64,000 nucleotides of DNA from Fagopyrum homotropicum (Eukaryota; Streptophyta; Magnoliopsida; Caryophyllales; Polygonaceae). The notes under the pieces are model-generated. The model was not told the DNA's origin. It did not search any database and saw only the letters and a program-made list of their open reading frames with translations. Below are positions 32,096 through 44,158 of this stretch, piece by piece. The number at the start of each line of letters is the position of its first letter. Position 1 is the stretch's first letter. Position numbers and translations under genes: made by a program. The stretch is taken from assembly GCA_033239125.1 (NCBI GenBank), contig BSWB01000001.1, positions 112,090,916-112,154,915 of the forward strand, written 5' to 3'.

Positions 32096-32643
32096 AGGAA
32101 TAAGAAGAGGAGTCTTTGTCAAGAAAACCGCCCATGCGGCTTAGTTTTCCCGCCCCTGTGGTGACACCCATGATCAGCACCGTCCCCGACGCTGGGCCTG
32201 CGCTTTCAACATGCCAGTCACCACCCCGCGGTGACATCCTTACGCCCCTGCAGCGGCCATCCTTGACAAACATCCTCGGCATCACCCCCGGCGTTGAGCC
32301 TGCGTGACCCCTCTCCCTTGTCACCAACCCCGCGGCGACAAGCTCCCGCCCCTGCGGATTTACCCATGAAAGAAAAAAAATAGAAATCGCAAAGACATTC
32401 CCCTATACCTACCCCACCCACCCACTCTCTACCTCCTCACCAACTACAACCTCGTCTCCCTGGCCTTAACCTCTCGCAAGCTGCAACGCCCCTGCGCCAC
32501 CACCAAAGCCACTCACCAGCCACCCTACGACACCCCTACGCCACCTCCGACGACTGCCAAACCCTTGCGACGCCCCTGTGCCATCCTCACAAGCTCCACC
32601 TTCCTCCCTCCAAACTCTCTCCTCTTACTACGCACTTCATCAC
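32096..32643 (+). other. A2 leader before ORF2, first part
   Basis: No gene is seen. The stretch is rich in GCCCCTGCGG-like motifs and C-rich repeats, as in A1. The last five bases, ATCAC (32639-32643), are the duplication made by the family D element. The leader resumes at 45769. Confidence 0.7.
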
Positions 32644-32701
32644 TGTTCGTCACTAAGGGTGCGTGCAAATAAGCTTTAAATTTATAAAACTAGAATCAAA
32701 G

Positions 32702-34470
32702 TGATAGCATGAATTATAGTCTATATTTTGGGGTTTGCTTGGACGTTTTATCTTTCATAATCTGCATGATTGCATGTATATTATGTGATTTTATTACCAT
32801 TTCATCTACCTTTGCGGGAATCGAGGTCTACACCTAGTTTTGCTGTAATTGTAGGTAAAATGGCACGTTTTGCATCAAAAAGGAACAAAAGGAGCTATGG
32901 AGTCATTGGAGCTACATTGAGGAGCATAAGGAACCATCCAGGAAGCATAGCCATGGATTAAGGATTCACATTGGACCAATTTTGAGAGATTTCACATTCA
33001 GTTATGACTCACCTCGGTTGACCAGAGATTCATCTCGACCGAGGTGATCCAGAGACGCCGACTCGACCGAGGCGAACACCTAGGACGCGGCGAGAATATT
33101 TTATTCTTGGCTGAGATCTTTTATCTTTGGAAGGTGATCTTATATTTTTGGGCTTGACTCCTGGAATGAAGAAGATCTTATATTTACCTATTTTTAAGGG
33201 AAAAGATCTTTCTAATATATATTATCTTTGGAGGGTTATTTTCCTATAAAAAGGGTTGGATTTCCCACAAATCGGGGATCCGCTATCACATCTTGCATAA
33301 CATCTTGCTTACGAGGAGATCTCGCATACATCGCAGCAACCATACTCCAGTTGGGAGTTTCGAAGAACCTTTTTGAAGGTTAAAGGAAGATTGAAGATCA
33401 TAGCTTTTATAGCTTTTTGGAGGGTTTTGTAAGATTGTCTTTAATTCCCTTCCTTGTTGTCTTGTCTTGTTGGATTGCTATCCAAGGAACGCTTTTGTTG
33501 TGATATTTGATTCAGTTATTGAAGTCTTTTCCATTAAATTCTTCTTGTTCAAATATTCACCTTCTTCCCATATATTTAATACTTTCATAATGATGATGAG
33601 TGGCTAATTTCCTTGTGTGATTCTAGGGTGATTGGCTGAAGGTTGTGGGAAAAAATAATGATAGAATAGTCTTAGATTCCAGTAGGACCCTGAAAGTTTG
33701 AGTCTTTAACCTTAACCCTTAGCATCTCGCTCAGTCGATGAACATCTCGGCCGGGGTAGAATTCGGATGACCGAGGTGACTTATGTGATCCTAAACTGAG
33801 AGTTAAGTGTTAGAGTTTGCCAAATCCTATCCTTATTACACCTTTCCTGGTTCAAAGCAAGCTTAGGATGAGACTTACCCGGTAATTCCTTAGTTTGTGT
33901 ACCAACGATCATAAGTGTAGGTAATAAAGGTTTATCCTTTATTGGGGTTTGAGTGTGCTTCCATCCCATCTTTGTGAGTTAGCCTGAGACTTACCCGGTA
34001 AAGGTTGATTCTATTCCCTTAGATGGTGTGTTAGTTTGAGGTTATAGTTCTTTATCTTAATTCCTTGAGACTTACCCGGTAATAGGAGTTACGGTTTAGC
34101 ATTAGTGAGTAGTGAGACTTACCCGGTGATCTATTCCACTTTAGTAACACCTTCCCCTTGCAAAAATCTCAGCTTTGTCCGCTTATCTTTAGATCTTGAG
34201 TTGGAACCACAACTAGACGCTTTAATCCCTAGAATTGCATGTTTGCTTTATTGACTTCTTATTCATCTTTGATTGTGTTAATTGCTCTTGTGGTTAGTAT
34301 TCACGAAGCTTACCGTTATTGACTTTGTTTCACCGAGTCCCCGTGATCGACCCCTGGAATTTCTTGCTTTTTACTACGATTGACCCGTACACTGCGGGTT
34401 CGCATCCTTGTTTTAAGCTTAAGTCTAGGGTTATAAATTTAAAGCTTGCACACACCGTTTGGAGCGAACA
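32702..34470 (+). repeat. 5' LTR of B2 (family B)
   Basis: It runs from TGATAGCATG to GGAGCGAACA. TATAAAAAG lies at 33245-33253. Palindromic TCGACCGAGG motifs lie at about 33005-33075, and four copies of TGAGACTTACCCGGT at about 33867-34125. Confidence 0.95.
33245..33253 (+). promoter_or_regulatory. Predicted LTR TATA box (B2 5' LTR)
   Basis: TATAAAAAG in the context TTTTCCTATAAAAAGGGTTGG. The copy in the 3' LTR is at 42934-42942. Confidence 0.62.
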
Positions 34471-34476
34471 AGTTTT

Positions 34477-34494
34477 TGGCGCCGTTGCCGGGGA
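34477..34494 (+). other. Primer binding site, tRNA-Asp(GUC) (B2)
   Basis: TGGCGCCGTTGCCGGGGA, a perfect 18-nt match, 6 bases after the LTR end. Confidence 0.95.
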
Positions 34495-34596
34495 CTTGGT
34501 CTAGACCGAGCCTGTACGGTTTGCTCTTGGGGCACTTGCCCCCGTGTCATCTAACCACTCTACTTGAGTGACTTTTGCATATTCTTCCTTAGGTAT

Positions 34597-36432
34597 ATGC
34601 GAAGAACCCGCACTGGGAAGGAAATCGTTCCTTACAATCCCGAACCAGAAAGGACATACAAGTGACGCTTAAGAGAAGCGAAGATGGCGCAACAAGACAA
34701 CCGCGATCTTGAGGCCGAATTGGAAGAGGCGTTAGAGCTGCTACGCCTCAGCAAGGAAGAACTAAGGCGAGAGAAGGAAGAAACTCGCACCAAAACTGAA
34801 GAAATCGAAGCAGAAATGGCCGTCATACGAGACCAGATTCTACTTCGACCGAGGGACAACCAAGTTCCCGATGCTGGACAGAGGCAGGTTCCAGTTGCTG
34901 ACCCTCGACCGAGGCAGGTTCTAGTACCAGACGTCCCGGCCGAGATACATCCACCTCGGATGCCAGTCCGAGATGTTCTTCTTGCAGGAATCCCACAAAC
35001 CCTAGGTCAAAGGATAGACCCTAATCAACAACTGAGGCGTCCAGGAGTCAACCTAGGAGATCCAGCGGACCATGACTACGAACTTCGACCGCAAGTTCTA
35101 TCCATGATTCGCCAATGCCAATTCGGAGGGATGGAGAAGGAATCACCACATCACCATCTTAAAAAATACGAGATCTTGATGGAAACCTTGCGACCTTCCA
35201 GAATTGAAAATAACAACTACAAGCTAAGACCTTTTTACTTTTCTTTAAAAGATAGAGCTCTTACTTGATATCAATCTCTTCCTCCAGGAAAAATCAGCAC
35301 ATAGGAAGAGATGACTACGGAATTCTTGACCAAATTCTTTCCCCCTTCAAAGACAGCTGAAATGAGAGGGAAGATCAATGCTTTCATTATGAAGGACAAG
35401 GAGAGCTTGTCCAAGTCATGGGAGCGGTTCACGGACATCCTGTTGGATTGCCCACATCATGGGATTCCAAAAATCGAGTTGTTGGAGATCTACTTCAAAG
35501 GACTGGACGGAAGCACCCAGTTCAATCTCCAACTACTCTCCGCCGGTACCTTCATGGACATGGCGATTGACGAGGCTTGGGACTTCATTGAGAAGCAAGC
35601 CTTGCACATGGAGAAATATACCCACCAAGGAGCTGAAGGTGGAGTTAAAAGAGTCAACTTTCAAGAGACTCAATCCAACAACAATCAACTCACGTCTTTG
35701 AAGAATGACGTGAAGCAATTGAAGGAACTCTTGGTTGCTCAAACCAAGAAGGAAGAGCAAGGACAAAGGAACAACAACAATGGATACCGTAACAACAACA
35801 ACGGTTCCCGGAACAATAACTACAACAACAACAACAATAAAGGGTCCAATAGCAACAATTGTAGGACGAACAACAACCAGAATCCTGGTAACAATTATTC
35901 TAACTCCAACTCTAATAATTCCTCTAACCCTTTCCTCTCTTCCCCTTCTTCTTCTTCTACTCCATTGAAGAGCCAGGGGCAAGGATCAAGTTCGTCTCAG
36001 CCGGAAAAGAAAGACGCAGTTCTGGAGGCTATCTTGATCAAGCTTAGCGCTATGGAGAATTCTATGACTTCATTTTCGAGGGCCCAAAAGTCCTTCGAAC
36101 AACAACTTGCGAGTAGGGCGAATGAAGCGCCAAGAGATCCAGGGAAGCTTCCAGCAAAGACGGAAAGCAACCCTAAGGGCCAGTGCATGGCCATAACGAC
36201 GAGGAGTGGACTTAAAACAGCAGATCCAGTACCTCGTTCGACGCAGACCACCTCGGTCTAGATCCAGTCGAAGAACACCTCGACCGAGATGCCAACCGAG
36301 GCGGAGCAACAGAAAGCGGAGGGGAAAACTGAAGTTTATGTTCCACCTCCTACATACAAACCACCACTTCCATTCCCCCAGTCAAGGGTCAGAGCATATC
36401 TAGACAAGCACTTTGGTAAGTTCCTTGACTTG
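34597..36432 (+). pseudogene. gag: B2 gag with Asn-rich tail
   Basis: The ATG at 34597 (MRRTRTGKEIVPY) follows the leader. It has the same order as B1: acidic coiled-coil-like segment, RPR linker, capsid domain (ETLRPSRIENNNYKLRPFY, TEFLTKFFPPSKT, HHGIPKIELLEIYFKGL), then a long Asn-rich tract. Stops at 34663 (TGA for CGA), 35266 (TGA for TGG), 35302 (TAG for TGG) and 36259 (TAG for CAG) are all C-to-T or G-to-A changes relative to B1. No frameshift occurs; the frame runs on into protease. Confidence 0.9.
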
Positions 36433-37356
36433 ATGAATAAGCTACATATTAACATTCCTTTCCTTGATGCTATTCTAGGAATGCCCGCCTATGGGAAGTT
36501 CTTAAAGGAGATCCTATCAAGGAAAAGGAAATTGGAAGACTTTGGTGAAGTTAGGATGACATCTAAATCCTCGGAGCTTATTAAGATCATGAAGGAGAAG
36601 ATGCCACCTAAATTAATAGATCCCGGCTCATTTAGCATTCCCATTCAAGTTGGGGATGTCACTTGTGAAGCCCTTTGTGATCTAGGAGCCAGCGTGAGCA
36701 TCATCCCGCTAGAGCTATGCATGAAGATCGGACTTGGAGAGCCCAAGCCGGTCAAGATTCGACTTTATATGGCGGATCGCTCCATCACCCATCCCGTGGG
36801 CATCTTGGAGGACGTTCCGGTCAAGTTAGGTAACTTCTATCTTCCTATAGATTTTGTTGTACTTGACATTCCTGCAGATTATCCTGTTCCTTTTTATCTC
36901 GGGAGGCCAAATCTAGCAACTTCGGGTTGCAATGTGGAGTGCAAGAACGCCAAGTTGAAATTCAACATTGGTGGCGATGAGGTGGAGTTCGCACTACTTG
37001 CAGCCATGAAAGGGGAGCAGCTAACTGATGATATCTTCAACATCTACGATGAGGAAGAATCAAGAGAATTGGTGAGCTCTATCCTTATTAACGATCCACT
37101 CGAAAGAGTTATAAGTTTTAGTTTAATAGAGGAAGGTATAGATGCTTCTTGTGATGCAGATATACGGAGCTTGAAAGCACTGGAAGAAGATCCAGGAGCT
37201 AAAACTGAGACACTAATCCAGGAGACGAAGATCTCCAATTTCGGTTCCAGTTGCAGTACCTCGACCGAGGCACTTCCTGGACTGAGCGAGGCGACTGAAG
37301 AACATCTCGGTCAACGCCTCTGCGCCTCGACCGAGGTCGATGGCGAGATGATGTAA
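36433..37356 (+). pseudogene. pol: B2 protease; RT and RNase H deleted after it
   Basis: The frame from gag continues with MNKLHINIPFLDAILGM. The protease active site is DLGASVSIIPLELC, followed by ADRSITHPVGILEDV. After a variable linker coded partly by CTCGACCGAGG motifs it ends at TAA 37354-37356, where B1 has TCA. Beyond the stop the same frame goes on (TETTENNTLLTHFSD) directly into the integrase, so about 480 codons of RT and RNase H found in B1 are absent. Confidence 0.9.
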
Positions 37357-38733
37357 ACTGAGACTACTGAGAATAATACTCTTCTTACTCACTTCTCTGA
37401 CATTCATCCTCAGTTGGTGGAACATTCCATCCACCAACATTCTGATAAAAACGGACCTTGGTATGCTGATATTGTAAATTATCTTGTTTGTCAGGAAACA
37501 CCGCCCGGATTGACGTACTCTCAAAAGAAGAGATTCTTCAAGGAAGTACAACATTATTACTGGGATGAGCCGCTGCTATTCAAGCGCGGACCGGATGGGA
37601 TGCTTCGAAGATGCATTCCGGAAGATGAGGTTAATAGCGTTATACGGCACTGTCATTCGCTTCCTTGTGGAGGACATGCTAGCACCGATAAAACATGCGC
37701 TAAGGTATTGCGTTCCGGTTTATTTTGGCCTACATTATTTAAAGATGTACAAGCTTTTGTTGTCTCTTGTGATGCATGCCAAAGAACAGGAAATTTATCA
37801 AGGAGGAACGCGATGCCACTTAATAACATCCAAGAGGTGGAAATCTTCGATGTATGGGGGATTGACTTCATGGGACCTTTCCCATCCTCCGGAGGAAACC
37901 TCTATATCCTTCTTGCGGTTGATTATGTCTCTAGATGGGTTGAAGCCATTGCCTCTCCCACTAATGACGCCAAGGTGGTTATGCAGTTCCTAAACAGGAC
38001 TATCTTTCCACGGTTTGGAACTCCACGCATCATCATCAGCGATGGAGGAACGCATTTCATCAACCGGAAGTTCAAAGCACTTCTATCGAAGTATGGGGTA
38101 ACCCACAAGGTATCAACTGCTTATCACCCTCAAACTAGTGGACATGTCGAGATCTCGAATAGAGAAATCAAAGCAATTTTCGAGAAGACCGTCTCTAGAA
38201 CGAGGAAGGATTGGTCCATGAAATTGGACGATGCTCTTTGGGCATACAGGACCGCATTTAAGACTCCCATAGGTACCACCCCTTATAATTTGGTATATGG
38301 GAAGTCTTGCCATTTGCCCGTTGAATTGGAACACAAGGCGTATTGGGCGATCAAATGGTTGAACTTCGACAATAAAGAGGCCGGCGAGAAGCGACTATTG
38401 GAACTCAACGAGCTGGAAGAGCTGCGTTTGAACGCATATGAGAATGCCAAAATCTATAAGGAAAGGACGAAGAGATGGCATGACAAGCGTATCATTCCAA
38501 AGGAGCTTAACGAAAGAGACTTAGTTCTACTCTTCAACTCCCGCCTTCGCCTATTTCCAGGTAAGTTGAAATCTAGATGGACCGGACCTTATGTTGTGAA
38601 ACATGTTTTTCCTCATGGCGCAGTTGAGATATGGGGCGAAACTAGCGGAAGCTTCAAGGTCAATGGTCATAGACTTAAGAAGTACCAACCGGAAACTCCG
38701 GTTGAGGAGGTTGCCCCAATATACCTCATTTGA
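37357..38733 (+). CDS. pol: B2 integrase, open and in frame with gag-protease
   Basis: Integrase inserts element cDNA into the host genome. This is the best-kept enzyme in the window: 439 residues are open from the internal Met at 37414. The zinc finger HCHSLPCGGHASTDKT … CDACQRTG has the HHCC residues. The catalytic core has Asp in WGIDFMGPFP, Asp in IISDGGTHF and Glu in ISNREIKAI. The GPY module is SRWTGPYVV near the end, and the stop is TGA 38731-38733. It has no start of its own and would be made as part of the polyprotein, in which the TAA at 37354 and upstream stops would block it. Confidence 0.88.
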   Translation, partial: TETTENNTLLTHFSDIHPQLVEHSIHQHSDKNGPWYADIVNYLVCQETPPGLTYSQKKRFFKEVQHYYWDEPLLFKRGPDGMLRRCIPEDEVNSVIRHCHSLPCGGHASTDKTCAKVLRSGLFWPTLFKDVQAFVVSCDACQRTGNLSRRNAMPLNNIQEVEIFDVWGIDFMGPFPSSGGNLYILLAVDYVSRWVEAIASPTNDAKVVMQFLNRTIFPRFGTPRIIISDGGTHFINRKFKALLSKYGVTHKVSTAYHPQTSGHVEISNREIKAIFEKTVSRTRKDWSMKLDDALWAYRTAFKTPIGTTPYNLVYGKSCHLPVELEHKAYWAIKWLNFDNKEAGEKRLLELNELEELRLNAYENAKIYKERTKRWHDKRIIPKELNERDLVLLFNSRLRLFPGKLKSRWTGPYVVKHVFPHGAVEIWGETSGSFKVNGHRLKKYQPETPVEEVAPIYLI

Positions 38734-38743
38734 GACGCATCAT

Positions 38744-38792
38744 GGTCCAGCTAGCGACCTTAAACCAAGAGCTTCTTGGGAGGCAACCCAAG
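38744..38792 (+). promoter_or_regulatory. Tandem post-pol hairpins (B2)
   Basis: GGTC-CAGCTAGC-GACC (38744-38759) is followed by CTTGGG-AGGCAA-CCCAAG (38775-38792), 10 bases after the integrase stop. Confidence 0.7.
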
Positions 38793-39538
38793 GTATTGCT
38801 TTCTTTTCCCGTTTTCTAGTCTAGCTTAGATAGTTTGTTGTTGCTTTGTTTTGTTTGTTTTTGGCGTCCTAGACAGATAACAGGAGACATCTAAGGAAGG
38901 AGCATAACTGGAAGTACAGAAGTTCAAGAATTCGAGAAGACGAAGTTTGACTGAGACACCTCGGTCCAGTCGAGGCCACCTCGACCGAGTTGATTCTTGA
39001 GCAACCGAGGCGACTAGGGTTTCTGCAGAACCACCTCGGTCCGTACCACCTCGGTCCAGTCGAGGCCATCTCGACCGAGGTGACAGCAGTTCCAAGAACA
39101 GTATAAAAGGGGAAAAAATTCTGTTTTCACTTTTTACCTTCTTCGACTCGACCGCGGCGCCTTCTCACCTCGCTTCCTCAAATCTTGCTCGTTTTCGAAG
39201 ATTTCCGCTTCCAAACTGCGATTGAAGGGTAGAGGATCCCATTGCAAGTACAGATCTGCGAAGAAATCGAACGAAACGACCGAAACGAGGTAAAAACAGT
39301 CGAAACCCTAACTCGTTCGTTCGTTTCGATTTGGGCTTTGGTTGCCCTTGAATCTGCTGAGAAAAGGCTTAAGTACCCCATAGGAAGCAATTGTAGTGAA
39401 TTTTGGGGGAAAAGAACTGGATTTCTGAGATTTGAATCGTAAACTGTTACGCCTCGGTCCAGTCGAACTGCATCTCGACCGAGGTGATTCTTGAGGATTG
39501 TCAGCGACCGAGGTGATCTGACAGTAGCTGAAAAAAAA
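38793..39538 (+). other. B2 leader before ORF2, rich in family B palindromes
   Basis: No gene is seen. Repeated CACCTCGGTCC and TCGACCGAGGTG motifs lie at 38958-39083 and 39452-39516. A TATA-like word (AGTATAAAAGG, about 39099) lies about 440 bp before the ORF2 ATG and could be an internal promoter. Confidence 0.6.
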
Positions 39539-40932
39539 ATGAGTTCCGAACGTTGCCTTGCCCTCAGAGATAGATCCTCACCTTCCCCTCCTTCCTCTTC
39601 CTCCCGACCTTACCGCCCGGTGATCCACGAGAGATGCCGGGTAGATTATGAGCGTATAGCTAGCCGTCTAGTGATTGCACCACGTTTCCTGGACGTGTCA
39701 GCTTTTGATTGCCTAGGGGTAGATGGAGACCTTAGGCGGATGATCACCACAGTTGGGCTGGATCAGTTTACTGAGATCCGAGCCCCAACCTACTTGGAGC
39801 CGACCCTAGAGTTCGTTAGCTCCTTTTCCTACCTTCCCACAGAGCAGTCTGTGATGTACCGGTTGATGAGCCGGAACTTCATAGTACCGCTCGAGATATG
39901 GAGAGAGATTTTCGGTTTTTCTGAGCCCACCGCCACTGACTTCCCTTCCCGATCTGTAGCTAGGGAGTTCTGGGGGCAGATTGCCCATATTACCGAGCAT
40001 GCAGATAGATGGCGCCCTGGAGATTCCAGGGAGAATGTCATCTTCCACCTAGCCTTTAGGTTAGCCCATAGGATATTCAGGGAGACACTTCTGGCGCGTA
40101 CTGAGACGCCCCAGAAGATCCGACAGGGCGAGCTTTTCAGTCTGTACTGTATGGTTACGGGGGTTTCCCGGACTTTGGCTTGATCTTGGCAGAGGACCTG
40201 CACAAGATCAAGGCCAAGGCGAAGGGAGACATCTGCTACGGAGGTCTTGTCACCCACATAGCTGCTTTTCATGGGATGGACCTCAGTGCGTGTACGATGG
40301 TGGCGGCTCCGAAGCCGCTTGGATTGCAGGAGATGATCACTCGGAGGATTTTAGTTCCCCGAGGTCTGACCACTCCATATGTTGCTATGCCGTGGGAGCT
40401 GACTGCGCCACAAGGGATCCGATGGTCTGCCCAGTTCACCGTTTATGACCCACATTATTGGCAGACAGCTTAGGCTCCACTGATGCAGGATCATAGGGAG
40501 GCAGCAGCAGCCCCAGCTGAGGATGAGGAGGAGGAGGCTGACGATGACGAGGATACAGTAGATGAGAGAGATGGTGGAGTCCCGATGGATACAGGGACAG
40601 ATATTGCAGGGACGAGCGCGCCGCCGATCATAGACTTCGATGATGATGATGAGACTGAGCCTGCACCAGCTGAGACTTCTCCGGTTAGACCTGCTAGATG
40701 CAGGAGACACAGAGTGAGAGATCCAACTGCCCACAGACGGATTGATGACCTGACGGATCAGGTTATTGATTCCTATGCTGCATTGTCGCTGGATATCCGC
40801 GAGATGTAGGAGAGGCAACATTATCAGCATATCATGGCCCAGCTTCAGTTCGAGCGCGTCATGGGTTATCCGTTCGACCCGACTCAGTATCCATACGTGC
40901 CACCACCACCACCACCGGACCACGACTATTGA
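39539..40932 (+). pseudogene. B2 ORF2 (ATHILA ORF-1-like protein)
   Basis: The ATG at 39539 opens MSSERCLALRDRSSP, just after a run of A. The body is clear (VDYERIASRLVIAPRFLDV, EPTLEFVSSFSYLP, EIWREIFGFSEP). One G is lost from a G run near 40160 relative to B1, shifting the frame at MVTGG. A TAG at 40471 replaces a Trp kept in B1, while B1 has a TAG at the neighbouring Trp kept here. A TAG at 40807 replaces Gln. The C-terminal part has an acidic run (EDEEEEADDDED), an Arg-rich patch, and a polyproline end at TGA 40930-40932. No membrane segment is evident. Confidence 0.83.
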
Positions 40933-41018
40933 TGAGCTACAGGACTTTCTTTATTATATTTTTATGCAGTTCAGCTATTTATCCGGTGAGTACTCTTATT
41001 TCTAGACTTATATTGACC

Positions 41019-41048
41019 CACTGGGACAGTGTGTCCCAAGTATGAGGT
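41019..41048 (+). promoter_or_regulatory. Internal hairpin and purine motif after ORF2 (B2)
   Basis: CACTG-GGA-CAGTG (41019-41031) followed by TGTCCCAAGTATGAGG, about 90 bases after the ORF2 stop. Confidence 0.62.
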
Positions 41049-42350
41049 GTTTGTATTTATTTGATGACTTCGATGTACGACTTATTTGATCGGGTATTTC
41101 ATATTTATGCTTCAGTTGCCTTTATATGTTTATCTGATATTACATGCATATTACAGGTTATTTGATTGAGAAAAACGTCGAAACTGAAAAAAAATGGTTT
41201 TAAAAAAAATTTTTTTGACCTCGACCGAGTCAGTCTTGGCCAAACGAGGCGTTTCACCTCGGTTGACCCAAGAACACCTCGACCGAGGTGGGTTAACTGA
41301 GAGTTTTCGAAAATTATTTTTGTGTTACTTATCTGGATATGATCTCAGTGAAGATCTTGCTTACTGACTGGTTTTAAATTCTTTATGTGTTTGAAAGGTT
41401 TTATAATATGTTTAAGTTGCTAAATGTTTTGTTTGAAATTATTGGCATGTTTAATACTTTGTTTTTATCCAAATTATGTTGAATTTGAAGGTTGACACCA
41501 CAAGATAAGTTCTCTCACTTTCTTCCTGGAAAGACCAAGGCAATTCATTCTTCTTCTTCTTCTTCTTGATCATGCTTAGCCCCTCATATACATTTTGCCT
41601 CCCTTTACCTATCCGGGAATTTGGAAGCAAGCGAAGTGGTGAAAGCAAGTGAAGTTAAAGTTGAGAAGTTGGTTGGAAGTGAAAGTGTTAGAAAGTAATT
41701 TTAGGTTTGGGGAAGTCAATCATGAAGATGAGTAACTCGGCATCATTCACATAGCCGGGTGTTTGTGTCTTGCCAAAGTCGGATTGAGCGATATTCCTAA
41801 CGGGTCATGGTATGTGCATCAAGGGTTTGATGCATCTCAAGAAATTGATGATTGCTGATTTCCTAGGCTTCGGTTATTGTGCACCTCTGTCCATGCATCC
41901 CAAAAAAGTAAAGTAAAAAGAAAAAATAGTGGAATAAGCAAAGCTTATTGGTGGAATATGTTGCAAGACAAAGTGGAAGTGAACTTCATCCTTTTCCCGG
42001 ATTCTAGCACCACATTACCTTACACACATCCCTACCCTACACGTTTCTTGACCTTTTCTTTTGGGAAGCCCTTGAGACCTTGAGCTTGTTGATTGACTTA
42101 GTGGTTTAAACTGGATTATACATGATTAATTTTGATAATTATGACTTATTATGCATTCTATGGTTTTATGCAAAGATGAACAACTTTTCTATATTTATAA
42201 AATGTTTTGATCATGTTTGGATTTTAAATTCCATGAAGTATTCTCTTAGAGTGATCTATGATTGTAGCACACCATAAAAATGTTTTTGAAAGACTTTTCA
42301 TTGATTTTCATGACTATTAATCCATTCTATCTTGTCTTCTATATGCGGAA
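41049..42350 (+). other. Noncoding block between ORF2 and PPT (B2)
   Basis: No gene is seen. A CTCGACCGAGGTG palindrome lies at about 41276-41290, a TTC microsatellite near 41550, and the segment shared with family C (GAGTAACTCGGCA…) at about 41730-41830. Confidence 0.65.
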
Positions 42351-42389
42351 CTTGCTTGGGGACAAGCAAGGGCTAAGTATGGGGTATTT
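42351..42389 (+). promoter_or_regulatory. Polypurine tract with 8-bp hairpin (B2)
   Basis: CTTGCTTG-GGGA-CAAGCAAG (42351-42370) precedes GGCTAAGTATGGGGTATTT, which abuts the 3' LTR. Confidence 0.78.
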
Positions 42390-44158
42390 TGATAGCATGA
42401 ATTATAGTCTATATTTTGGGGTTTGCTTGGACGTTTTATCTTTCATAATCTGCATGATTGCATGTATATTATGTGATTTTATTACCATTTCATCTACCTC
42501 TGCGGGAATCGAGGTCTACACCTAGTTTTGCTGTAATTGTAGGTAAAATGGCACGTTTTGCATCAAAAAGGAACAAAAGGAGCTATGGAGTCATTGGAGC
42601 TACATTGAAGAGCATAAGGAACCATCCAGGAAGTATAGCCATGGATTAAGGATTCACTTTGGACCAATTTTGAGAGATTTCACATTCAGTTATGACTCAC
42701 CTCGGTTGACCAGAGATTCATCTCGACCGAGGTGATCCAGAGACGCCGACTCGACCGAGGCGAACACCTAGGATGCGGCGAGCATATTTTATTCTTGGCT
42801 GAGATCTTTTATCTTTGGAAGGTGATCTTATATTTTTGGGCTTGGCTCCTGGAAGGAAGAAGATCTTATATTTTACCTATTTTTATGGGAAAAGATCTTT
42901 CTAAGATATATTATCTTTGGAGGGTTATTTTCCTATAAAAAGGGTTGGATTTCCCACAAATCGGGGATCCGCTATCACATCTTGCATAACATCTTGCTTA
43001 CGAGGAGATCTCGCATACATCGCAGCAGCCATACTCCAGTTGGGAGTTTCGAAGAACCTTTTTGAAGGTTGAAGGAAGATTGAAGATCATAGCTTTTATA
43101 GCTTTTTGGAGGGTTTTGTAAGATTGTCTTTAATTCCCTTCCTTGTTGTCTTGTCTTGTTGGATTGCTATCCAAGGAACGCTTTTGTTGTGATATTTGAT
43201 TCAGTTATTGAAGTCTTTTCCATTAAATTCTTCTTGTTCAAATATTCACCTTCTTCCCATATATTTAATACTTTCATAATGATGATGAGTGGCTAATTTC
43301 CTTGTCTGATTCTAGGGTGATTGGCTGAAGGTTGTGGGAAAAAAAATGATAGAATAGTCTTAGATTCCAGTAGGACCCTGGAAGTTTGAGTCTTTAACCT
43401 TAACCCTAAGCATCTCGCTCAGTCGATGAACATCTCAGCCGGGGTGGAATTCGGATGACCGAGGTGACTTATCTGATCCTAAACTGAGAGTTAAGTGTTA
43501 GAGTTTGCCAAATCCTATCCTTATTACACCTTTCCTGGTTCAAAGCAAGCTTAGGATGAGACTTACCCGGTAATTCCTTAGTTTGTGTACCAACAATCAT
43601 AAGTGTAGGTAATAAAGGTTTATCCTTTATTGGGGTTTGAGTGTGCTTCCTTCCCATCTTTGTGAGTTAGCCTGAGACTTACCCGGTAAAGGTTGATTCT
43701 ATTCCCTTAGATGGTGTGTTAGTTTGAGGTTATAGTTCTTTATCTTAATTCCTTGAGACTTACCCGGTAATAGGAGTTACGGTTTAGCATTAGTGAGTAG
43801 TGAGACTTATCCGGTGATCTATTCCACTTTAGTAACACCTTCCCCTTGCAAAAATCTCAGCTTTGTCCGCTTATCTTTAGATCTTGAGTTGGAACCACAA
43901 CTAGACGCTTTAATCCCTAGAATTGCATGTTTGCTTTATTGACTTCTTATTCATCTTTGATTGTGTTAATTTCTCTTGTGGTTAGTATTCACGAAGCTTA
44001 CCGTTATTGACTTTGTTTCACCGAGTCCCTGTGATCGACCCCTGGAATTTCTTGCTTTTTACTACGATTGACCCGTACACTGCGGGTTCGCATCCTTGTT
44101 TTAAGCTTAAGTCTAGGGTTATAAATTTAAAGCTTGCACACACCGTTTGGAGCGAACA
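42390..44158 (+). repeat. 3' LTR of B2 (family B)
   Basis: 1769 bp, from TGATAGCATG to GGAGCGAACA, followed by the CAAAG duplication. TATA at 42934-42942. Confidence 0.95.

Larger units (their letters stand above)
32702..44158 (+). mobile_element. Element B2: Athila-type retrotransposon lacking RT and RNase H
   Basis: B2 is complete from LTR to LTR, with both LTRs 1769 bp and about 24 differences by eye count. CAAAG flanks it at 32697-32701 and 44159-44163. It keeps gag, protease, a full integrase and ORF2, but the segment from after the protease to the end of RNase H is deleted in frame. It is the same family as B1. Confidence 0.96.
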
